Assembly: GCF_022605165.1 (NCBI RefSeq)
Contig: NC_063068.1
Span: forward strand, 3,224,001 to 3,288,000
Reading direction: 5' to 3'
DNA length: 64,000 nt
Source of the DNA: Purpureocillium takamizusanense
Taxonomy: Eukaryota; Ascomycota; Sordariomycetes; Hypocreales; Ophiocordycipitaceae
The translations under genes were made by a program, and so were the position numbers. Under the pieces are notes generated by a model. The model was not told the origin of the DNA. It did no database searches and saw only the letters and a list, made by a program, of their open reading frames with translations. Below, one piece after another: positions 42,485-53,473 of the stretch. Positions within the stretch are counted from its first letter, which is position 1. Each line of letters opens with the position of its first letter.

Positions 42485-44703
42485 ATGGCCAAGCACCACG
42501 AGCCGCTCAAGGCCCTCGCGCCCATTGACTGGGCCGACGTGCCGCCGCAGGACGACGGGCTCGACGGGTTCCTCAACGGCGTCTTTGCCGAGGCGCAGGT
42601 CGTCGTCGACTCGATCCCCTCAACGACGACGACGACGAGCAGCGGCAGCGGCGCCACGACCACCGGCGGACGCGCCCGCGCGCAGACCGACTCGGCCGTC
42701 TTTTACAACGCAGCAGCAGCAGCAGCGGCGGCGGCGGCGGCGGCCAAGGATCCGTCGTCGTCGTCGTCATCGGCAGCCCAGCAGCAGCTGCGCAAGGAGT
42801 GGAAGGAGGTCAAGGTCAACCCGCGCGACAACCCGCTCGGCATCGCCGTCTACAAGCTCGCCGGCAAGGACGGCCGCGGGGCCTGGTTCGCGCGCCGCAG
42901 CGTCCACGAGGGCCTGCCCTTCGACCGCTGGAGGGCCGGCCTGGAGCGCGAGTTCGCCGAGACGATGAAGGTCCAGGGGTCGCCGGGGAGCGGCAACATC
43001 CGCGGCATCGGCGCCGACAGGAGCGTCGAGCACAAGGCCATAGACGGCGCGGGCCACTTGAGCGGTTCGTATATACCCCAAGAGGGATGACAAACAGGCA
43101 AGCGACGGTATTCTCAAGGGCCTCCTCGGCTGACGTGCGTCTACTTCCTACAGTCTTTCAGCTCTCCGCCCAGTTCCCCGGGCCGACCTCGCCGCGAGAC
43201 TTCATCACCCTCCTCCTCACCACCGATGCCGTCCCGGGAAGACCGCAGCCACCGGCACAGCAGCAGCAGCAGCAACAGCAGCGAGAGCACCACGGTCGTC
43301 GTCCCCTGCGCCAGTACATGGTCGTTTCCAAGCCGTGCACGCATCCGGGTTGTCCGCCTCGCCAGGGCATCATCCGCGGCCAGTACGAGTCGGTCGAGAT
43401 CATCAGGGAGGTCCCCAGCGAGGGCATGGCGGCCAAGCGCTCCTTCTCGCACGCCGACCTCACGTCCGACGATGCTACCCGGCGGGTGAGCTTCGCCAAG
43501 CCGCCCTCGGGCGACGGCGATGACGGCGGCGACGACGAAGGCGCTCCCCGCGCAGTCGAATGGCTCATGGTGACGAGGAGCGACCCCGGCGGCAGCGTCC
43601 CGCGCTTCATGATCGAGAAGGGCACGCCGCCGGGCATCGTGGGCGACGCTGGCAAGTTTCTCAAGTGGCTCACTGCCATGGACCCTTCTCAGGCCTCGGA
43701 GTCGGGCGCCGTCCAACGCAACGGAGGAGAGAAGCAGAATCTGTCCCCGTCCGACGCGCGCGCGAGGACATCAAACCAGCAACAGACCAGCGGTGCCGCC
43801 AGCCGCACACAAGGAGGCGCGGCCACCGCTGACGGCAACGACGACTACGACGAGGGAATCCCCAGCAGCAACGGCATATACGGCATCATTGCGGGCGCAT
43901 TCGGGGCCGCCACGTCGGTCGCGTACGGCCTGCGCCAGCAGTTTAGCAGTCCCCTCGGATTCAGCACCAGCCAGGAAAGCGTCACAGAAGAAGACGAGGC
44001 CAGCAAGCGGGCAGACGCGGCGGAAGCCGACGAGGGCGACGGCGACAACGGCTCCGAGAGCGACGCGTCCTCGACGCACAGCTTCAGCTCCGCCATGGAG
44101 CGGTACATGACGGCGGACATGGGCGGCGACAGCGTCGCCGGCAGCCACTCGGACGAGTCGCGGTCGCAGAGCAAGGCGGCCAACGGCGGCAGCAGTAGCA
44201 GCAACCCCCTCGACAAGGAGCTGCTCAAGCTCACGGAGCGGCGCCGCAAGCTCGACGAAAACTACGCCCGGATGCAGGAGCGGCTGGAGAGCCGGCGGCA
44301 GGACGGCAAGGACAAGGACGCGGTGGCGCTGGCCAAGGCGCGCGAGAAGCACGACCGCGAGCTGGCCAAGCAGGAGGCCAAGTACCGGCGCGAGATGCGC
44401 AAGCTCGAGGAGAAGCGCGAGAGCGAGGAGCGCAAGGCCGAGGCCCGCCGGCGCAAGACGGCCGAGCGCGAGGACAGGGCCGCCCTGCAGCTCGAGCTCG
44501 ACCGCGCCCGCGCCGACCGCGACGTCGCCCGCAAGCAGCTCGAGCTGCTGCAGGGCCAGGTCGGCGAGCTGCAGCGCGAGAACACGATGCTCGTCGCCCG
44601 CCTCGGCCGCCTCGGCGCCATCAACAACAGGGAGGACTCGGCCTCGTCCCGCGAGCTGTCGGTCAAGAGCCTCGGCAAGTCGGACAGAGCGCTGTCGTCG
44701 TAG
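42485..44703 (+). CDS. DUF3074 (START-like) protein with C-terminal coiled coil
   Basis: Two exons, 42485-43064 and 43154-44703, 709 aa. The intron (89 nt) has the unusual donor GTTCGT, branch GGCTGAC and acceptor CTACAG. The DUF3074 domain covers roughly residues 95-400. It includes WFARRSVHEGLPFDRWRAGL, VFQLSAQFPGPTSPRDFITL, the cysteine/proline pair in SKPCTHPGCPPRQGI, and the C-terminal block SVPRFMIEKGTPPGIVGDA. DUF3074 resembles START lipid-binding folds; the ligand is unknown. Low-complexity inserts are a 12-Ala run (about residue 76) and an 8-Gln run. The final ~160 residues form a highly charged coiled coil. The start ATG 42485 follows a long GAA array. Confidence 0.88.
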
Positions 44704-45014
44704 ACATGTGTGAGGGAAAAGGGGGAAGGGGGGGGGGGACGCTGGGGAAGAAGGGCAAGGAAACAACAGCAGCAGCGGCAGCAGAGTCAAGGGGGCTTTC
44801 CGTCTGCATCGTGAATCCGACAGCGGTCACGGGGGTTCTCGGACGAGATGCAAACGCACGCACACAACACAAAGCATGTCATGGGCATCGGCAACGGCGG
44901 GGTGTTTCTGGCGTCCAGGATGGTCTATATTCTTCTATTTATCCTGTCTTTTTGTTTCGAATGAATCGTATCTGGGGCCACATCCGCCTTTTATATCTTC
45001 AAAACGTAAGCCTC
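44704..45014. other. Convergent 3' region, DUF3074 and TRM732 genes
   Basis: 311 bp between two stop codons, with a poly-G run at about 44730-44739. Expected to hold both 3' UTRs. Confidence 0.55.
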
Positions 45015-48000
45015 TCACGGCTCGTCTTCCCACCCAGCAGTGAGAAGCCTCGAGACACAGGCATCGTGTGACTGCAGTGCCGCCTTGACCGTTGAGACGG
45101 CTTGAGCGAGCTCGGGCGAGGAGGCATTGCACCTGGCCAACGCCGCCGAGCCTCGCACCACGCGCGTGCAGATGGCAAAGACGTCCGGGTTGGACGCCCA
45201 CCCCAGGGGCCCGTCCTCGCGCCTCGCCAGCCTCGCCAGTTCCGCGACGCCGCCGACGAGCCAGCCGTCCAGCCTCGCCAGGGGCTCCTCGTCGCCGTTC
45301 CAGCGCAGGCTCTCAAACGCCCCGGCCCAGCGGTCCGCCTCCCGGACCTCGTCGACGAAGAGGTTCTGCTCCTCCACCACGAAGAGCGAGTCGTCGAACT
45401 CGAGGGCGCGGGCGAGCTCTTCCCCGGCGGGCCGCCACGCGGCTGCGTCCCGGGCGTGGGTGCCGCAGTGGCCGACCAGCCGGCTGGCGACCTCGGTCCT
45501 GAAGCGCGGGCCGTCGTCCCCCAGCTTCGCGGCCAGCCAGACGAGCAGGCGGGAGGCGGCCTCCATGGGCACGAGCGACTCGCCGAGGATGGCGGTCGCT
45601 GAGGCGCAGGCCATCTCACGCACCTCGTCGTCGTCGTCATTCAGGGCGTCGTATACGGCGAGGAGCGCGGAGAGGTGTTCCTCGGGCGCGTGAGCATCGC
45701 CGGGGGCAGCGGCGGCGGCGGCGGCGGCGGCGTGGAATGCGCGAAGCGACTCGACAGCCGCAAAGCGCGTGTCAAACGTCTGCGACGAGTTAGCCCATGC
45801 CATGCTGGCGCTTCCGTTGCTGGCTGTGTGCAAACCTTGTCGTCCAGACCGGCATCCGCCATCATCAGGCCCCAGTCATGTACGCTGACCTTGGAGGCAT
45901 CCCGACTCCTCCTCAGAGCCGCCACTATGCTTCCACTAGCTCTGATGACGGCATTCGCCAGGGCTGGGTTGAGGGGCTGCGACGACAGCGTAGACCATAG
46001 CTCGATGAGACGACCTGTCGGTAGGGCCTGTGCCTCATTGCGCCGGAGAAGCTCGTCAACGATATCGGCGAGGTTCTGAATCGCGACGACCTGGGCTTCC
46101 ATGAGCCTCGTCTTCAGGCACACATCGATGTACAGCGCGCTGAGCTCGGCGAGGGTTTCTCGCGGCGACGTAGCCACGTCCCATAGACCAGGGAGAGTCT
46201 CCAGGCCCGTCACGGAGCAGTCCGCGGCAGGGCTTTGGTCCAAGAGCAGTTGCCTTATGCGACGGACGGGATGGCTTCCAGTTGCGGCGTCGTGCATCGC
46301 GTATATGATCTGCTGGTGCCTCAGCAGCGCGGACCCGCTGTTGATCGGCATCGTGACCGTGATCGGGAGGAGGGCTTGGGAACTCGACCTCGAGACGACC
46401 CAGATGAGATTGACCACGGCCAAGTAGGCAGCTGAGATTTCGGGACAGTTGGGGAATTTAGTATCCACAGACGCCAAAGTGAGAAACTCAACAAGTTCCT
46501 CGAGATCAACTAGAAAGTCGTGAGTGACATGTTCTCCGCCGATGACTTTTTGACCTCCTTACCCCTGAGTTGATCCAATGCGACCTCGCTGAGGCGCTCA
46601 ATGACGAACTTTAGCGCCAAAAGGACGCCGTGGATGTGATTCTGTCGATCCCCCGTCCTCGAAGAGACTGCGTCTCGAAAGATGCTCCTGATTGTCTGCA
46701 GCCACTTGTCGTGCAGCAGACACGATGTGAGGGTCCGGGCGGCCAGCTCTCGCACGTGCCAGACGGGACTCGACAAGTAGACGGCGACGTGGACCTGTAT
46801 CTCGTCGCGAAGCAGCTCCGGAGGTCCGGCGCGGCGGATGATGTCCAGCGCCGGGAACACCGACTCGGCGGCGGTGGACGAGGCCGTCGCCGCGGCCTGG
46901 GCCAGCGTCTGGTGCCCCGACTTGAGGAGGTTCCGGAGGACGGCGGGCAGGCTCGGGTACCGGTGGTAGGCGATCCTGTTGGCCTTGCCGTCCCACCCGG
47001 CCTCGATCATGGATTTGCTCTCCTGCGAGCCGAACAGGCAGTCGATGAGGCTGCGCAGGAAGATGAGCCCGCAGTTGCGGATGGCCCAGACCTCGGACCG
47101 CAGCCCGCTCGCCGCAAGCTCCAGGCACTGCGGGAGATAGCCCTCCGACTTGTTGCCCATCGAGGTCAGCATCGAGTTCTTGAAGATGTCTTTGAGGCAG
47201 TTGTATGCATGAACCTGGGGAAGGTTAGAGCCGTCCGTCTCGGCGACGCGCGCTTCTCTGCGCGCAATGCCCATGAGCTCCTCCATGACACGCTCAAAGG
47301 AAGGGTGGCTGGCGTTGGCGGAGAGGATGCCCGTCATCAACGAAGGTATGCCGGCAGATCTCCGAGTGGTGGACGCTTGCGTGAAGATGGCATTCATGGT
47401 CCCCTGATACCAACAGTCGAGCAGCACCGCGCCCTGCTTCACATGCTTTGCGTTTTGGCAGCACGTGGCAAAGGTCAGGGCTACCGTTGTGAACGCGCCC
47501 CGGTGTCGCAAGTTGACAAGCTCCTTGAAAGTGAGGTTTCCGATACTCTCAAAAGTCTCTGGGTCCGGTATTAGAAAGCCCTCCCGCGACCCATTGCGGA
47601 AGGATAAGATCATGGTTCGCATGAGATTGCTAATCACCAGTCAGATATTTACGGGCATTCAGGCAAGCAACATCGCCCATGAAGCTTACCTGGACTCGTG
47701 GACGGCACGAAAGCTGAAGCTCAACAACCCCTTGGTGTCGAGGCCCTCCATGTCCTCCAGCTCCTGTGGTAAGTGGCCCTCGGGTGAGTCGTCGCAAAGG
47801 ACATCCTTGACGGCATCCCAGACCCTACTGCAGCATGACACGAGCCTAGACTGCAAGGCTTGGACGGCTGTGAGATCAGCATCGGCAAGCTCGAGTTCCG
47901 AGACCACTTGCCAAATGTGGTTCAGCGAGGATATATCGCCGTGCAAGGGGGCTTCCAGAACGGCGCGGCCAAGGTCGGTCTCGGCCATCGACGTCTTGCG

Positions 48001-49991
48001 GCTAAGCTCGTCAATCATCTTGGCCAAGAACGCCACCTGCTTCTCACCCGTGTCCAAGAACCGAAATACCAGCTGCCAGGCTCTCGACGCCCCGTCCGAG
48101 TGGTCGGCCCTGGAAGTCCTCTGCGCAAGGTTCTCTGCCCGTTGTGCAACCTTGACCAGAGTTTCCGAAACGCGCCGGCCACTGGTACTGGTCTCGTGGC
48201 CCGAAAGGACAAAGTGACGGTACCTGTCGTCGGCATATATCCGTTTCAAGACCATGGCAGACATGTCTCTTACGTCATCGAAGGGGTCCATGAGCAGGTC
48301 AAACAGCGCTCGCGCCCACCTGTCGTCGAAGAGATCGAAAAAGAGAACTTGGTCGTCGGCCGTCTCCCACGCCTTGCCCGCTTCTCCTTCTAGGCGAGTG
48401 ATGAACATGAGCGCCTTGAGGGACGCGACGTGCCTCTGGTAAGATGCCGTCGGCGTCAGTTCGCTGCAGAGAAAGCCGATGTACCACCGTAAGAACTTCT
48501 CATGGTAGCCGAGGCAGTGCACAAGCTGAGCCTCTGGGAGCGTGATGAGATTGGAGCGATAGAGGATCGGTTGAGAGGCAATGTCGGCGTCGGCGGCCGC
48601 CAAGTTTGCCTTGCGGGCCTTTGCTCGGACACGAGGTATGCTTCGCTTCAAGACATGGATGGCGCCCCGTACTCGCTTGAACATGTCTCGAATTTTGCCC
48701 GCGATTTCCATGCGGAATTTGGCGTCGGCGTCGGTAAAGAACGCGCCAAGGTGCTTCCGCAGCAGCTCCAAGGCCGCAAACGAGTAGGGCCTTGTGGTGG
48801 ACGGCGACGTGATGAGCAAAGACATTGCCAAAGCGCGGACTTCATGCGACGGGTGCGCCAACACTCGGTCCAACGTCTTTTCTTGGACTGTGATCGATTC
48901 GGTGTCCTGAGAGTCATCGCCCCCAAGAGCTGTGACATTGTTAGACTCACGTACGCTGATTCTATCAGAAGGTCCCTCCTTACCTGGTTCCTCGACGAGG
49001 CCGACCTTCTTCCCGGCTTCCAGAGCGGCAAGCTGCAGCAGGGCAGGCATGTCAAGGTCCAAGCTCGCCGCACCAGCGACGGCCTTGTCCTCATTCATCA
49101 TGCCAAGAAACCGCAGCGCCTCGGACCGATCCGCTTTCAAGAGTGGCAAGAAGATGTAGTTCTTGATAGACTCGAGTAGCGTTGGTTCCTCAGTTGCAAA
49201 GTCCAGGAGCCACTTGTACCATGTCTTCATGCTTGGGACACTTGTTTCGCTGTCGGCCCCCCGATGCCAGTATCGGTATACAGAGACGATGAACTTGCCT
49301 GCCGTGGGGCAGACAAAGTGCAGCCGCAGCCAACGAAAGAGGTCGACCATGAACAGCCTCCAGACTTCTACGTCGTCCCTGTCAGCTGGTCTAGGCTTGT
49401 GGCTCTCGTAACAGGACCGGATATCGCCGAGAGTAAAGACCCCCCTTGTTAGAAAGTGATCGAGAGACTTGATAGCCGACTTGGCCACAGGCTTCGTGGA
49501 GCGCCCGGTGACAACGGAGATGAGGTCATCGAGGAGGGACTGTCTTGTTGCGAGTGCACTTTCTTGCTGGGGGTTCTTCTTGATGAGTTGCACAACCAGG
49601 TCGAGGACGAGCTTCATGGACCGGTGCTGATCAGATTCGTTCCAGTCCATGAAGAAGTTGAAGAGCCTGAGGGTGACGTTGTGAGAGAAGGCCCATCTCC
49701 TCAGATCCTCCGATTCAGCCTTGGTTGACTGCTCCACAAGACCGCATAGTCTCACGCAGGCCTGCCCGGAAACCGACTTTGGCTGGCCTGCTTCACCGAG
49801 CAGCTGATCGAACAGAGCAGCGGCACATCTGCCTTGCCATTAGCATCGGATTCCCACTCTACGGACAACGAGAACACACACACACACCTTGTCTGTGTCT
49901 CTGGGTCTTTTGTTGTCTCAAGCCATTTAATCAGCTGCGCTGGGTTGGCCAGCAGACCTGCTGCCGCTTGTTGGAGGGGCTCACTCTCCAT
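45015..49991 (-). CDS. TRM732/THADA-type tRNA methylation partner (DUF2428)
   Basis: Large HEAT-repeat-like protein. In yeast Trm732 works with the methyltransferase Trm7 for 2'-O-methylation of residue 32 in the tRNA anticodon loop. Six exons: 49991-49888, 49828-48984, 48929-47690, 47629-46563, 46509-45836, 45779-45015; 1564 aa. The DUF2428 core spans roughly residues 700-960, with RHRGAFTTVALTFATCCQ, the signature STTRRSAGIPSLMTGILSA, and YNCLKDIFKNSML then VWAIRNCGLIFLRSLID. Introns are 53-60 nt with good branch sites. The intron at 48930-48983 (54 nt) is in frame and stop-free, while the others would break the frame if retained. The first donor lies inside a GT dinucleotide run. A poly-Ala tract sits near the start of the last exon. 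It is divergent from the uL1 gene. Confidence 0.92.
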
Positions 49992-50367
49992 GACTTGGGG
50001 AGAGTCGAGGCGTGGAGGGTCTTCCTGCTCGGTTTGTCTGTCATATCATAACCAATGTGCATGCCATTGCCCGATATGAGAATTCACGTCAAGTTTTCTC
50101 CTTGGCCTCTCACACGAACCCGCGATGAACGACCATGTCGCCGACGTTGCGGTTGAAGGTCATCACGTGGCGCTCCACGTGAGAAAAATTTGCCCTGCGC
50201 GCGCACCAACCCCGCCAATCCAGATGTGGCGGAAAGGAGGGCCCACAGCCGAGCGCCGAAAAAACCACCAAAATCCCCATCCCGCCCAGCGTACGAAATT
50301 CCTCCAACAACCAGATACGTCCTGACCACCATTAGATACCCGTTGAATCTATTGGGAGACTGCCAAA
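49992..50367. promoter_or_regulatory. Shared divergent promoter of TRM732-type gene and uL1 ribosomal gene
   Basis: 376 bp between the two ATGs. An inverted CACGTG-containing pair (ATCACGTGGCGCTCCACGTGAG at 50161-50182) sits near the middle, an E-box-like arrangement often seen upstream of fungal housekeeping and ribosomal genes. The uL1-proximal side ends in GCCAAAATG. Confidence 0.6.
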
Positions 50368-51405
50368 ATGTCGAAGATCACAGTCGGTAAGCAGCGACGC
50401 CCATAATTTGCCCCTCCTGCCTCTCTCCCCGTCGACGACACCTTTGCGACCTGGCTGGTTTCTCGCTGCGCCGCATTGAGAAAACTTGTGGACGTCGACA
50501 AATGTTCGAGAGACAGAGAGAGGGGGAGAGGAGGGAGAGCGACGAGACGAGACGGAGAGAACTAGGCATGGCTAACCCGCCGTCGCAGCTAATGTCCGGA
50601 CGCAAGTCTCGGAGCTCCTCGAGTACTCCAACGAGACCAAGAAGCGCAACTTCCTCGAGACGGTCGAGCTCCAGATCGGCCTCAAGAACTATGACCCCCA
50701 GCGTGACAAGCGTTTCTCCGGCACCATCAAGCTGCCCTCGGTCCCCCGCCCCAACATGGCCATCTGGTACGACGACCGCGTCCCTCTCTGGAAAACTTTC
50801 GTGAGAAAGAAAAATGACGAGAAGCAAGAGTGGCTGACTGATTGGGTGGGAAATAGCATCCTGGGTGACCAGCACGATCTCGACCGTGCCAAGCACGGCG
50901 GTGTCGATGCCATGTCGGCCGACGACCTGAAGAAGCTCAACAAGAACAAGAAGCTCATCAAGAAGCTGGCTCGCAAGTACGACGCCTTCATCGCTTCCGA
51001 GGCCCTCATCAAGCAGATCCCTCGTCTCCTGGGCCCCGGTCTGTCCAAGGGTAAGCAAACTATCAACCCCCGTCCATGCCGAGGACGCGAATGTCCACAA
51101 GCCCCCTTGTCCCGCGAAAAAAACGCTGACCCTCCTCCGCAGCTGGCAAGTTCCCCACCCCGGTCTCGCACGCCGATGACCTGAGCGGCAAGATCACCGA
51201 GGTCAAGTCCACCATCAAGTTCCAGCTCAAGAAGGTTCTCTGCATGGGTGTCGCCGTCGGCAACGTCGGCATGGAGCCCGAGCAGCTGGTCGCCAACGTC
51301 ATGCTGGCCATCAACTACCTCGTCTCCCTCCTCAAGAAGGGCTGGCAGAACGTTGGAAGCCTGACCATCAAGGCTTCCATGTCTCCCCCCAAGCGCCTGT
51401 ACTAA
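50368..51405 (+). CDS. 60S ribosomal protein uL1 (L10a in animals, L1 in yeast)
   Basis: Forms the L1 stalk that controls E-site tRNA exit. Exons 50368-50386, 50589-50766, 50857-51050 and 51143-51405 give 217 aa, the conserved length. The first exon is 19 nt (MSKITV plus one base), and the first intron is 202 nt, a common place for regulatory introns in ribosomal protein genes. Recognisable blocks are [45 protein letters not shown] and the end [20 protein letters not shown]. Stop TAA. The divergent neighbour encodes a tRNA-modification factor, so both may respond to the same growth signals. Confidence 0.98.
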
Positions 51406-51660
51406 GCCGGGTCATACGTCTCGTCGCCGGCCGCGACTCGCGGTTCCACGTCTGTGTAGCTGGAAACAGATGACATAGACTAGAATTTCGTCAATCGAGT
51501 CAAGGTTGCGCTATATGATCTTTGCCATGTTGCAATGGGAAGTGATTCGAAGCAGCCCCTCCCAGCACCCGGTGCCAGCTATCGAGACGCGTAAAGTAGC
51601 CGCGGATGCACAAGATGATGGATGTTGATTGTAAGATTTTCTCTATCGCTATAATCATAT
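51406..51660. other. Short convergent 3' region, uL1 and SMP3
   Basis: 255 bp between the stop codons, enough only for short 3' UTRs. Confidence 0.6.
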
Positions 51661-53473
51661 TCAACAGCTTTTGGTGACCCTCCACGCAATGAGGCCTCTC
51701 CTGCCAATAACCCGTGCGAGGGTGTTCCAGATCCCGTCATCGCCGAAATCCATGTCATCCAGGTTCAGGTGCTTGCGATACCGCCAGACCTCTCGGAAGC
51801 GCAGCCCCTGAAGCCCCTTGTTGGGCAGGTACGGATCCAGCCAGGTTGCCGACGCAGGGGCGATCAAGTATGTGCCATTCTTCTCCTTCAAGTACTCCTT
51901 GTTCCGCCTGTCGGCGGGGACATCGCAGGTTGCAAGCTGCGTGAGCTGCTGCAGCAGAGCGTCACCCTTGAGTCCCATTACGTCCTTGGTCGTTAGGACT
52001 TCGTTCTTGCCGTTGAGCAGCCATATAGGCGGGGTGTAAGTTTTCCACCAGATGGCGTTGGTGGCGTCTGGCTGTTTGCTCATAAAGACTTGTCCTGGTA
52101 CTATACCCCCCTGATGGTAGATGCCCATCAAGATGCCAAAGAACAGGTTGAAAAGGACCCATGATGCAGTCCAGGCCCGCAGCACTGTCTTATTCTTGGG
52201 CAACTGGACAGAGGAAAGGATTAGAGGGACTGTCGGCAGGAGAAACCGTGCTTCCTGATGTTGGAAAAACGACAGAACCGCAAGCCCCGAGATAGCAGAG
52301 TACAATCGGATCGATAGATGAGGCTGAGTGAAGAGTAGCACCGCAGCTGGCCCAAGGAGCTGGGGGAGATTGGCCAGAAGGTGTTGGTACCACGGGTGAA
52401 GGCCGTGTTGAGCTAGGTTGTCGGTAGATGAGTTGTACTTGAAATTATTCAGGGGAGTGATGACGGGTTTTGTGATTAGGTGCGCCCAGGTGATGAGCTC
52501 TGATGAGTAGAAAGCGGTATCCAGCGCGATCGCTATTATGGTAGTAAGGGCTGCGGCCGAGACCAGGGCTGCGAGCGACAAAGGCCTGTCACAGGTGAGC
52601 GTGTTGCTCATGAGAGTGAGAGGGAGGGGGGGGATGATGGGGTCGACCTACTTTTTCAAGAAATGGGGTATCAGACGAAGACTAGGGACTAAGAGGAAAG
52701 CTGGGAAGGTGATGCGGTTAAAGATGCCGAAGACGGCGACGATGCCAAGAACCGTAGACGCCATGAGAGACGACTGTTGCTACACGGGAGAAATTAGTCA
52801 TGCTCGAGGGTGGCTTGTATGTCAACGAACGACGGGCGGAGAATGGACCAACCTGATCATCCGCGATGCGCTGGATCAGCACTAGGCTCCAGGCCACGAC
52901 CAAGGTCTCGATCGAGTTGGAAAATGTATGGGTCTGGTACGTCCAGGTGACGTAGGACGATGCGACAAGGAGGACGGCGACGCGGCGATGTCGCGGCGAA
53001 GGTATCAGCTCGTGCAGCGCCCAGTCCTCGAGGACGAAACTGATGAGGAACATGAGGACCCGGAGCGTCCAGAAGACGGCAATGGGGGGTATTTCGCCAT
53101 CTTGGCCGTTACCGATCCACAGCCAGCGCAGCAGCAGCATCGGCAGCCCGTAGACGGGCCATAGAGGGAAGACGCTTCGTATCGGATGGTCGCTCGTGAA
53201 TTCCCATGTGCGTCGGACCGGGTAGCTGAAAATTTGGCCTGCGCAAGGGGGGAAAGAAAAAAGTCAGCATAAGTCAAAGGGCTGTTGGTTCGTGTTGCGC
53301 GCCAGCGCAAGCAAGCTTCGCGGGCCACGAAAGGAACTTGCGCAGGACTGGTGGGACAGCATACCAGCAATGACCTCGGGCCCTTGGAAGTTCTCGTCCG
53401 GGTGCAAATAGCTGGGCGACAGGGCAAACCACAGCCGAATGAGGACGAGCAGTAGATAGGTGCGGCGCCACAT
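51661..53473 (-). CDS. GPI mannosyltransferase 4 (SMP3/PIG-Z, GT22)
   Basis: Adds the fourth mannose to the glycosylphosphatidylinositol precursor in the ER lumen, a step essential for GPI anchoring in fungi. Exons 53473-53365, 53238-52853, 52779-52652 and 52585-51661, 515 aa. The N-terminus is a hydrophobic signal-anchor ([13 protein letters not shown]) directly followed by the lumenal GT22 motif [11 protein letters not shown], containing the catalytic acid residues. Further diagnostic parts are [41 protein letters not shown] and [12 protein letters not shown], with about eight or more hydrophobic membrane segments. Introns are 126, 73 and 66 nt. The third donor is GTAGGT. Confidence 0.95.

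Noticed and set aside
43771..44790. 339-aa minus-strand frame over the DUF3074 coiled coil
   Set aside because: Antisense of a Lys/Glu/Arg-rich coiled coil gives a Leu/Ala-rich pseudo-membrane sequence.
46630..47574. 314-aa plus-strand frame
   Set aside because: Antisense of the DUF2428 exons of the TRM732-type gene; starts with GTG.
48502..49179. 225-aa plus-strand frame
   Set aside because: Antisense shadow of TRM732-type exon sequence that has consistent splice structure on the other strand.
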